A DNA stretch of 8,767 bases from contig JAKAZH010000067.1 of the NCBI GenBank assembly GCA_021815935.1, positions 1-8,767 of the forward strand, read 5' to 3'. The translations under genes were made by a program, and so were the position numbers. Shown here piece by piece: positions 1 to 5,936 of this stretch. The DNA is from Actinomycetes bacterium (GTDB taxonomy: Bacteria > Actinomycetota > Acidimicrobiia > Acidimicrobiales > Palsa-688). Below the pieces are notes generated by a model. It saw nothing but the letters and a program-made list of their open reading frames with translations. It had not been told where the DNA came from and searched no databases. The stretch's first letter is position 1. The number at the start of each line of letters is the position of its first letter.

Positions 1-1065
1 CTGGCTTTGAGCCAACTCGTCCATGCGCAGCCGCCCTATCGGATCGGCGAGCATCATGAGCTTCTCCGTGTCGGGGAGCGCCATCAGCTTGTCCCAGCCC
101 GGAAGGATGTCGAGGATGAAGCCGCTCTTGAAGTTGAGGCGGTTGCGCTGGCTGTCGGGCAAGGTGAGCGCTACGACACGACCTCCGAGGGCTCGCGCCA
201 GGTCGCTTCCTGCCAGCTGGCGCTCGACGACTTCCGCGTTTCGAGAGTACACGGCTAGGACATTCCAGTTGATCGGACGGTTTGCAGCCCTGCTCATAGC
301 TGCCATCAGCTCGAAGTTGCTCTCCTCGAAGGGGGGAGGTGCCGGGATGAACTCGAGGGTCGTCCCCGGGAACTCGCCGACGACCGAGCACAGTTCGACT
401 AACTCGTCCGAGGTGGCGTGGCGCGACGGTACCGGATCGCCGTTGTGGTCGTTGTGGGTCCGCGACCACGTCGACGAGAAACCTATCGCTCCGGCGGCGA
501 GGCCCTTGCGCAGGAGGCCTTTCATGGCGTCAAGCTGCTCAGGGGTTGCCGTCGAGCCGACGGCGGCTTCGTGCATCACCGCCCGGCGCAGAGCCGAGTG
601 GCCGACCATGAAAGCGGCATTCGGGCCCAGCGTCGAGTCGAGACGGTCGAAGAAGTCCTCCGTGGTCCTCCAGTCCCAGCTCAGCCCCTGCTGGAGGGAT
701 TCGAGAGGCATCCCCTCAACCCTCGCGAGCATCCGCATCAGGTAGTCGGCGTCGGCGGCGTCCCCGGTGAGCGGTGCGATGCTGAAACCGCAGTTTCCTC
801 CCACGACCGTCGTCACCCCATGCAGGGGCGACGGGCTGAGCGTCGGGTCCCAGAACGCTTGGGCGTCGTAGTGGGTGTGGATGTCGACGAAGCCGGGGCA
901 AACCGCGAGGTCGGTCGCGTCTATCACCCTGCCGGCAGACTCCACGATCGAGCCGGGGGCTGCTATCTCGGTTACGCGTCCCTCAGACACCGCTATGTCA
1001 GCGTGCTTCGCTGCTGCGCCGGTCCCGTCCACGACCAGGCCGTTTTTGACAAGGAGATCGAACAT
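1..1065 (-). CDS. Amidohydrolase, N-acyl-D-amino-acid deacylase-like (partial, C-terminus beyond left edge)
   Basis: I translated this frame by hand from the ATG at 1065-1063; it stays open for 355 residues to the window edge, so the stop lies outside. It begins with the typical small beta domain (MFDLLVKNGLVVDGTG), then the metal-binding HTHYD motif at residues 63-67 and GGNCGFS at 89-95. The Cys of GNCG is a zinc ligand in D-aminoacylases. A His-rich stretch at about 199-216 (STWSRTHNDHNGDP, then SRH) follows. These features place it in the amidohydrolase superfamily, COG3653 type, which hydrolyses N-acyl-D-amino acids or related amides in the cytoplasm. Family members are usually about 500-600 residues, so roughly two thirds is visible. 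A weak AGGA Shine-Dalgarno lies about nine bases before the ATG. It is divergent from the lipoprotein gene. The family is clear; the substrate cannot be read from the sequence. Confidence 0.9.
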   Translation of the reverse strand, partial: MFDLLVKNGLVVDGTGAAAKHADIAVSEGRVTEIAAPGSIVESAGRVIDATDLAVCPGFVDIHTHYDAQAFWDPTLSPSPLHGVTTVVGGNCGFSIAPLTGDAADADYLMRMLARVEGMPLESLQQGLSWDWRTTEDFFDRLDSTLGPNAAFMVGHSALRRAVMHEAAVGSTATPEQLDAMKGLLRKGLAAGAIGFSSTWSRTHNDHNGDPVPSRHATSDELVELCSVVGEFPGTTLEFIPAPPPFEESNFELMAAMSRAANRPINWNVLAVYSRNAEVVERQLAGSDLARALGGRVVALTLPDSQRNRLNFKSGFILDILPGWDKLMALPDTEKLMMLADPIGRLRMDELAQSQ

Positions 1066-1215
1066 GCGCCGATCCTAGGTCTTCGAGCCGACGCCAGGCG
1101 TGGTGTGGGGCGTGGTGTGGGGCGTGGTGTGGGGCGGGGTTGCCGGGCGTGGGGCGCAGGGGCTGGTGCGGTCGGGTGCTGCCCACTGCGGCGTCGCGGC
1201 GCCTATCGTCGGGCG
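1066..1215. promoter_or_regulatory. Divergent intergenic region between amidohydrolase and lipoprotein genes
   Basis: This is the only place where promoters for the minus-strand amidohydrolase and the plus-strand lipoprotein can sit without lying inside the other gene. It contains the 12-bp tandem repeats at 1098-1133 and further G-rich sequence on the plus strand. I could not find a convincing -35/-10 pair on either strand, so the promoter role rests on gene arrangement alone. Confidence 0.4.
1098..1133 (+). repeat. 12-bp tandem repeat, three perfect copies
   Basis: The unit gcgtggtgtggg occurs three times head to tail at 1098-1109, 1110-1121 and 1122-1133, followed by a decayed fourth copy (gcgggg...). 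It lies between two divergent gene starts, 33 bp upstream of the amidohydrolase start and about 80 bp upstream of the lipoprotein start. Because 12 is divisible by three, the repeat also reads as Arg-Gly-Val-Gly repeats in the lipoprotein frame, but the signal peptide places that gene's start downstream. It may be a slippage-prone array, a regulator-binding array or a G-rich structured element. Confidence 0.9.
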
Positions 1216-2331
1216 GTGCTTCGAAACACTCGTCCCCAACGGGGGTCCTGGTTGGTTCTGGCAGGCGCATGCGCTCTGGCAGCTGCCTCGTGCGGTGGGG
1301 GATCTGGAGGCGCCAAATCCGCGTCGGCAGCTGGAACCCCGCAGGCGGCGGGTACGTCGCAGGCCTCGACATCCCCGACGGCGGCGCACGCCAACCCGAC
1401 CTCGACGTCGTCCACCTCGACTACGTCGGCGACGGTTGCCGTGCCGACGATCACCCCGCTCCCGGCGCCGGCGTCGGTCACCCCGATAGGGGGAGCCGGC
1501 GTGCAAGGCCAGGGAGTCTGGACGCCGGCAGGGCGAACGGTAGGCGGCACCCCGGCTATCTACGAGACGAACCTCGTCCCTCCGGGAGGCAGCACCGCTG
1601 CCGGGGTAGCGTGGATGGACACCAGGCTGCTTTCCGCACGGCTGTACTCCGGGTCCCTCAGCCCTGGCGGCGGGCCGTACATTTTCACGGCGCCGGTCCT
1701 GCCGGCGCAGGCAGCGTCGCTCGTGGCGGCCTTCAACGGTGGTTTCATGATGTCGGTAGCTCACGGTGGCTACTACACGGAGGGAAAGGTCATCTACCCG
1801 CTCGTCACCGGTGGCGCATCGCTGGTCATCTACTCCGACGGGTCGGTCAACATCGGCGCTTGGGGATCCGACGTTTCGATGACGTCAAACGTCGTCGGTG
1901 TCCGCCAGAACCTCGTTCCGTTGGTAGCCAACGGCCAACCGACGGCCTTGGCGTCCACTCCGTACTGGCTGGACTGGGGGGCGACCTGCGGTGTCAACAC
2001 CTGCGTCGGCGCCGGGATCGAGAACCAGTGGCGCTCCGGCCTGGGCATAACGGCGGACGGGGCCCTCGTGTATGTCACCGGCCCGTCCCTGGCACCGTTG
2101 CAGTTGGCGCAGCTGCTCGTGGCTGCCGGAGCGATTCGAGGGATGCAGCTGGACATCAACCCTAACTGGACCGTCCTGGCGACGTACAACCCCCCGCCGG
2201 GCGGACTAGCGGCCCCGGCGAACGGATCGAAGCTCGTGGCTTCCACAGTCCAAGGACCCGCAACCTTCTTCGAGGCTGCCTGGGCCCGTGACTTCGTTAC
2301 AATGTCGGCTCGTATAGCGACCGCTGGTTGA
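1216..2331 (+). CDS. Lipoprotein with phosphodiester glycosidase (NAGPA/DUF2233)-like domain
   Basis: The reading frame is open from 418, but a GTG at 1216 gives a proper lipoprotein leader: a basic N-region (MLRNTRPQRGSW), a hydrophobic core at residues 13-25 and a lipobox-type AASC with the lipidated Cys at 26, followed by a Gly-rich start of the mature protein. The protein is then 371 residues. Residues about 27-85 form a Ser/Thr/Ala/Pro linker. The rest is a folded extracytoplasmic domain with AAFNGGFM at 171-178 and GMQLDINPNW at 309-318, matching in order the NGGF and C-terminal LD motifs of the phosphodiester glycosidase family. That family cleaves sugar-phosphodiester bonds, as in the mannose-6-phosphate uncovering enzyme. 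The C-terminal motif is LDIN rather than the usual LDGGGS, so catalytic activity is uncertain. No clear Shine-Dalgarno precedes the GTG. The next gene starts within 28 bases, so co-transcription is likely. Confidence 0.8.
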   Translation: MLRNTRPQRGSWLVLAGACALAAASCGGGSGGAKSASAAGTPQAAGTSQASTSPTAAHANPTSTSSTSTTSATVAVPTITPLPAPASVTPIGGAGVQGQGVWTPAGRTVGGTPAIYETNLVPPGGSTAAGVAWMDTRLLSARLYSGSLSPGGGPYIFTAPVLPAQAASLVAAFNGGFMMSVAHGGYYTEGKVIYPLVTGGASLVIYSDGSVNIGAWGSDVSMTSNVVGVRQNLVPLVANGQPTALASTPYWLDWGATCGVNTCVGAGIENQWRSGLGITADGALVYVTGPSLAPLQLAQLLVAAGAIRGMQLDINPNWTVLATYNPPPGGLAAPANGSKLVASTVQGPATFFEAAWARDFVTMSARIATAG

Positions 2332-2359
2332 ACTGTTGGCGAATGGAGCGCTCCCGATA

Positions 2360-3622
2360 GTGGATGACGATGCGGCGGGGCACGAAAGCGACGGCACCGT
2401 CAAACCCGAGGCCGACGTTTTCGCGAAGGCTGCCGATCCCCGACTCGAAGAATGGCGAGGGGCCCAGTCGATGGGCCTCCTTCCTTTCTACCGTGCTGTC
2501 GAAGGTGAGGTAGGGCCCCGCTCGGTATTCGAGGGGCGCCCGGTCGTGATGCTCGGTTCGAACAACTATCTCGGTCTTACCGCGGATCCGAGGGTGCGCC
2601 GGGCGGCCCGCGACGCAGTCGATCGGTACGGGACCGGTGTGACGGGGAGCCGTCTGCTCAACGGGACCCTGCCGATGCACACCGAGCTCGAGGAGCTGAT
2701 CGCCGACTGGATGGGCGCAGAAGCGTCGCTTGTCTACACGACCGGGTACGTGGCGAACCTGGGCCTGCTCGGGTCGATGATCGGGCCCGACGACGCGGTC
2801 GTCGTCGATTCGGCGGCCCACGCCAGCCTCGTCGACGGGGCCCGCTACTCCGCCGGGACGCTTCGGGCTTTCCGCCACAACAGGCCGAACAGCCTGCGAC
2901 GTGCTCTGCGCAGCTGGCGGGAGCAGCCGGCGTCGGGGGGTGTGATGGTGGCCGTAGACGGTATCTACTCGATGGAGGGTGACTCGGCTCCTTTGACGGA
3001 GATAGCGTCGATATGTCGCAGCTTCGGCGCGCGGCTCCTCGTGGACGAGGCTCACGCCTTGGGGGTGGTAGGGCCGAGCGGCGCCGGCACGGCAGCCGCC
3101 GCGGGGGTTCAAGCTGACCTCGTCGTCGGTACTTTCTCGAAGTCGCTGGCGAGCTGCGGAGGTTTCGTGGCCGGCCCGCGCGAGGTCATCGACTACTTGA
3201 CGATCACCTGCAGGCCGCTCATGTTCACGGCGTCGGGGGTCCCTGCCGCGCTTGCCGCCGCGCTCGAGGCTGGGAGGATCGCCCGCGAGGAGGACTGGCG
3301 TCGCGAGTCGGTGCTGGCGAGAGCCGGGCAGCTTCGCAGCGGTCTGGCCGACCTCGGTTTCGATGTCGGCGACTCTTCGGGAAGCGCGATCGTGCCGGTG
3401 TGGGTGGGCGACGTGTGGCAAGCCGGCCTTTTGTGGAACGCGCTTTTGTCGCACGGCGTCTACACGAACTGCGCGATACCTCCCGCGGTCCCCAAGGCGC
3501 TGCTTCGCACGTCTGTCATGGCGACCCACACCGAAGCCGACATCTCCGAAGCCCTTACGGCATTCGAGCGGGCACGTGACGAGGTCGCGGGCGACAGCAG
3601 CGCGCGGCAAGCCCGGTCATAG
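2360..3622 (+). CDS. Serine palmitoyltransferase-like alpha-oxoamine synthase (PLP-dependent)
   Basis: This is a fold-type I PLP enzyme of the alpha-oxoamine synthase family, which condenses an acyl thioester with an amino acid and releases CO2. From the GTG at 2360 it has 420 residues, the usual size. Visible landmarks are the SNNYLGL substrate motif near the N-terminus, the PLP-stacking His154 in DSAAHAS, Asp229 and His232 in DEAHALG, and the Schiff-base Lys261 in GTFSKSLASCGG. The GTFSKS form, followed by CRPLMFTAS, matches what I recall of Sphingomonas and Caulobacter serine palmitoyltransferases and differs from the usual BioF and Kbl lysine motifs. I therefore favour a 3-keto-long-chain-base synthase; BioF, Kbl or another acyl-amino-ketone synthase remain possible. 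The start is uncertain: the frame opens at TTG 2336, four bases after the lipoprotein stop, but the GTG has a GGAG at 2345-2348. Its 3' end overlaps that of the convergent GNAT acyltransferase gene. Confidence 0.85.
   Translation: MDDDAAGHESDGTVKPEADVFAKAADPRLEEWRGAQSMGLLPFYRAVEGEVGPRSVFEGRPVVMLGSNNYLGLTADPRVRRAARDAVDRYGTGVTGSRLLNGTLPMHTELEELIADWMGAEASLVYTTGYVANLGLLGSMIGPDDAVVVDSAAHASLVDGARYSAGTLRAFRHNRPNSLRRALRSWREQPASGGVMVAVDGIYSMEGDSAPLTEIASICRSFGARLLVDEAHALGVVGPSGAGTAAAAGVQADLVVGTFSKSLASCGGFVAGPREVIDYLTITCRPLMFTASGVPAALAAALEAGRIAREEDWRRESVLARAGQLRSGLADLGFDVGDSSGSAIVPVWVGDVWQAGLLWNALLSHGVYTNCAIPPAVPKALLRTSVMATHTEADISEALTAFERARDEVAGDSSARQARS
3617..3622. other. Tail-to-tail overlap of two stop codons
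   Basis: The TAG of the oxoamine synthase (3620-3622) and the TGA of the minus-strand acyltransferase (complement of 3617-3619) lie side by side, so the two coding regions share six bases. There is no room between them for an intergenic terminator, so transcripts probably run into each other's 3' ends. Confidence 0.95.
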
Positions 3623-4744
3623 CCGCAGCTGGTAGAGACGCCAGACCTTCGACCGCTTGGCGCCCATCGCTGCCAGCTGATCGTTGATCTGGTGGTTGCT
3701 TGCCAGCGTCCAGGAGGCTTCCGCAGTCTCGATGTGCTCGTCGGCCATCAGGCGCTCGACGATCTCTCTATAGAGGAGGGGGCCGAGAGCTAGATGCTGG
3801 TAGTCCGGGCGGACCCCGAGCGCCCAGACCCTCGCCCGTGTGACCGTCTTGGATTCTCGGACGAGCGGGTACCAGCCGAGCGGGACCAGCCTTCCGCTTC
3901 GAACCTTGCGCATCACCTGGTTCAGGTCCGGGACGGCGAGGCATACTGCGACGACGGTGCCGTCGAGAGTCTCCAGGCCGAACGCCCACTCTGGACGGAT
4001 CACCGTCTTGAGCTGTCGTGCCAGGTGGCGAATCTCGGGCTCCGGCATCGGCGCGAACGCCCAGTTGTTCTGCCACGCAGCGTTGTAGATCTCGAAGAAG
4101 CGGCTCACTTCTGCGTCGAAGTCGGACATGTCGATGCTTCTGGCCCGAACCCCGGCGCGCTTTTCGATACGTGCGAGGGTCCTCTGCTGGCGTTCGGAGA
4201 GGTTCGTCGCGGACCGCTCGAAACGCCACGCCCACAGGTCCATCGCCTGCTCCCAGCCGTAGCTGGTCCAAAGACGCTCGTAGTACGGGGGGTTCTCCAG
4301 CGTGAGCAGCGCTGCGGGGTCCTCGAATCCCTCGACGAGCAGTCCGAGCTCGTCGTTGGTCGTGTAGTTGGCTGGCCCTATGACAGTGTCAGCCCCGCCG
4401 AGGCGCGCCCATGTGCACGCAGCGTCGAAGAGCGCGCCGGATGCTTCGGCGTCGTCGAAGCAGTCGTAGAACCCTATCCACGCCCAGTTGCAAGAGTGGT
4501 AGGTGTTGAACTGGCTGTCGATGCATGCGGCGACTCGACCGACGGGTCGCCCGTCACGGAAGGCTACCCACAGCGCCGTCTTTTGATGCGCCGTGGCCGG
4601 ATGCCTCGGGGAGAGCCGGTCGTAGACACTGATGCGAAGGGGCGGGATCCACGCCGGGTTTCCTCCGTGAATGCGAAAGGGCACGTCGACGAAGGTCCGC
4701 CGGCCGGGCAGCCTCCGCATCTGGCGTATCTGCACTGCGGCCAT
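3617..4744 (-). CDS. GNAT-fold acyltransferase resembling bacterial ceramide synthase (bCerS)
   Basis: A 375-residue cytoplasmic protein with no signal peptide or clear membrane segment. Recognisable blocks are FVDVPFRIHGGNPAWIPPLR (18-37), RDGRPVGRVAACID (63-76), GPANYTTNDELGLLVEGF (123-140), ENPPYYERLW (150-159), IYNAAWQNNWAF (219-230), VPDLNQVMRKVRSGRL (271-286), ALGVRPDYQHLALG (308-321) and a C-terminal SWTLASN...KVWRLYQLRL. This order matches the large GNAT-like family that includes the Caulobacter ceramide synthase, which N-acylates a sphingoid base; a role here is inferred from that likeness and from the convergent oxoamine synthase. Members of this family are often annotated only as hypothetical or N-acetyltransferase. 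An in-frame TAG four codons upstream makes this ATG the first normal start, although there is no strong ribosome binding site. It is divergent from the metallo-beta-lactamase gene. An unrelated small-molecule N-acyltransferase is the main alternative. Confidence 0.8.
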   Translation of the reverse strand: MAAVQIRQMRRLPGRRTFVDVPFRIHGGNPAWIPPLRISVYDRLSPRHPATAHQKTALWVAFRDGRPVGRVAACIDSQFNTYHSCNWAWIGFYDCFDDAEASGALFDAACTWARLGGADTVIGPANYTTNDELGLLVEGFEDPAALLTLENPPYYERLWTSYGWEQAMDLWAWRFERSATNLSERQQRTLARIEKRAGVRARSIDMSDFDAEVSRFFEIYNAAWQNNWAFAPMPEPEIRHLARQLKTVIRPEWAFGLETLDGTVVAVCLAVPDLNQVMRKVRSGRLVPLGWYPLVRESKTVTRARVWALGVRPDYQHLALGPLLYREIVERLMADEHIETAEASWTLASNHQINDQLAAMGAKRSKVWRLYQLRL

Positions 4745-4871
4745 CCCGGCAATCTACGCAAGAGACCGGGCGGGTTGCCAGCACGTCGATCGCCGGGTTG
4801 GCGAAGAGGCGCCGACGGCGCCCTACGTGGCAAGCTGGCTTGTGATGGTCGATACAGATGCGTGACGCCGA
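4745..4871. promoter_or_regulatory. Divergent intergenic region with a small perfect hairpin
   Basis: These 127 bases separate the start of the minus-strand acyltransferase from the start of the metallo-beta-lactamase gene, so promoters for both are expected here. I see an inverted repeat ggcgcc-gac-ggcgcc at 4808-4822 (six-base stem, three-base loop), which could be an operator or chance in GC-rich DNA. A TTGCCA at 4775-4780 resembles a -35 box but has no good -10 partner at the right distance. No Shine-Dalgarno is clear before either start. Confidence 0.4.
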
Positions 4872-5936
4872 ATGAGTGATCCCCAAGCAAACCACGCCCG
4901 AAAAGGTGACTCCGATGGCGGCTTGCCGCCGCTCCCGCCTGTCGAGGTGGTCCGTCCCGGGCTGTGGAGCCTCCCGGTCCCGATCCCGAACAACCCGCTC
5001 CGCTACGTTCTCGTCTACCTCTTCGAGACGCCGGACGGCGCCTACCTGGTCGACGCGGGTTGGAACACCGACGAAGCCTACGAGACGCTCGTCGCCGGCG
5101 TCGAGACCGCCGGCTTCTCGATATCCGATGTGCGTGGCGTCGTGGTCACCCACATCCACCCCGACCACTACGGGCTCGCGGGCCGTATCCGTGAGGCGTC
5201 AGGCGCCTGGGTCGCTTTACACCCGGCCGATGCGGCGCTTATCCAGGACCGCTACGACGAGCCGTCCGATCTCCTGGAGAGGATCGGGGTGATGCTTCGC
5301 CGGGACGGGGCCCCCGAAGAGGAGATAGCGGAGCTTCGCGACGCGTCGATGCCGATCCGCTCCTGGGTGTGGGCGGTGCCGCCGGACGTCATGGTCAACG
5401 ACGGCGACAAGGCCGGAATCCCAGGCTGGGACCTCACGGTTATCTGGACGCCTGGCCATTCGCCGGGCCATATCTGCCTCTACGAGGCTTCGAACCGGCT
5501 GATGCTGTCCGGGGATCATGTACTCCCGCGGATAACCCCGAATATCTCCTTCCATCCCCAGGCCGGAGCTGATCCCCTCGGTGATTTCCTGATGTCGCTT
5601 GACAAGGTCGGAGCCTTCGACGCGGACGAGGTTCTTCCTGCTCACGAGCACCGATTCGTCGATCTTCAGGGACGGGTTTCGCAGTTGAAGAAGCACCACA
5701 GCGAGCGCTTCGACGAGGTGCTCGATGCGATTCAATCCGGCAAGGACACCACCTGGGAGATCGCCGGGGCCATGACATGGAGCCGGCCGTGGGACCAGAT
5801 ACGTGGGTGGATGCGCCGCGCCGCGACCGGCGAGACGCTCGCTCATCTCAACTACCTGCGCAACCAGGGGATCCTGGTCGAGCGTGTGGGCGAACCGTCG
5901 CGCTGGTTGGTCAGCGACGTGCAACATCACTCGTGA
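4872..5936 (+). CDS. MBL-fold metallo-hydrolase with C-terminal winged-helix-like extension
   Basis: A 354-residue cytoplasmic hydrolase of the metallo-beta-lactamase superfamily. The metal-binding signature THIHPDHYG supplies His94, His96, Asp98 and His99; TPGHSPGH gives His196, SGDHV gives Asp215 and LPAHEHRF gives His258, so all the usual ligands for a two-metal site are present. The C-terminal part, from about residue 268, is helical in character and resembles the helical/winged-helix cap seen in LACTB2-like hydrolases. Known substrates of such enzymes include thioesters, phosphodiesters and lactones, and none can be chosen here. An in-frame TGA at 4863-4865 makes the ATG at 4872 the first available start. 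The stop overlaps the GTG of the following acyl-CoA synthetase, so the two are probably translationally coupled, which makes an acyl-thioester or related lipid substrate attractive but unproven. Confidence 0.88.
   Translation: MSDPQANHARKGDSDGGLPPLPPVEVVRPGLWSLPVPIPNNPLRYVLVYLFETPDGAYLVDAGWNTDEAYETLVAGVETAGFSISDVRGVVVTHIHPDHYGLAGRIREASGAWVALHPADAALIQDRYDEPSDLLERIGVMLRRDGAPEEEIAELRDASMPIRSWVWAVPPDVMVNDGDKAGIPGWDLTVIWTPGHSPGHICLYEASNRLMLSGDHVLPRITPNISFHPQAGADPLGDFLMSLDKVGAFDADEVLPAHEHRFVDLQGRVSQLKKHHSERFDEVLDAIQSGKDTTWEIAGAMTWSRPWDQIRGWMRRAATGETLAHLNYLRNQGILVERVGEPSRWLVSDVQHHS
5933..5936 (+). other. GTGA start/stop overlap (translational coupling)
   Basis: The GTG of the acyl-CoA synthetase and the TGA of the MBL hydrolase share bases. 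This four-base overlap is the usual sign of an operon with coupled translation, and it decides the start of the synthetase. Confidence 0.85.

Noticed and set aside
1098..1133. CRISPR-like array
   Set aside because: Units are 12 bp, head to tail and without spacers.
418..1215. N-terminal extension of the lipoprotein reading frame
   Set aside because: It is antisense to the amidohydrolase and runs through the tandem repeats; the signal peptide and lipobox place the true start at 1216.
2297..3610. Long minus-strand open frame of 437 codons opposite the oxoamine synthase
   Set aside because: It is rich in Arg, His and Pro with no family motifs and lies wholly antisense to a clear PLP enzyme; it is a shadow of GC-rich codon use.
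2360..3622. BioF (8-amino-7-oxononanoate synthase) or Kbl as the main call
   Set aside because: The fold is shared, but the GTFSKS and CRPLMFTAS blocks look more like serine palmitoyltransferase, and no biotin or threonine genes are adjacent. Kept as the alternative.
4808..4822. Rho-independent terminator
   Set aside because: The stem is short, there is no T-run, and it lies between two divergent starts where no transcript ends.
3794..4879. Long plus-strand open frame of 361 codons opposite the GNAT-fold acyltransferase
   Set aside because: No recognisable domain and composition typical of an antisense shadow; the minus-strand protein has clear family motifs.
5777..5932. N-terminal extension of the acyl-CoA synthetase frame
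   Set aside because: It overlaps the MBL coding region, is Arg-rich and unlike the family; the GTG at 5933 gives a normal N-terminus.
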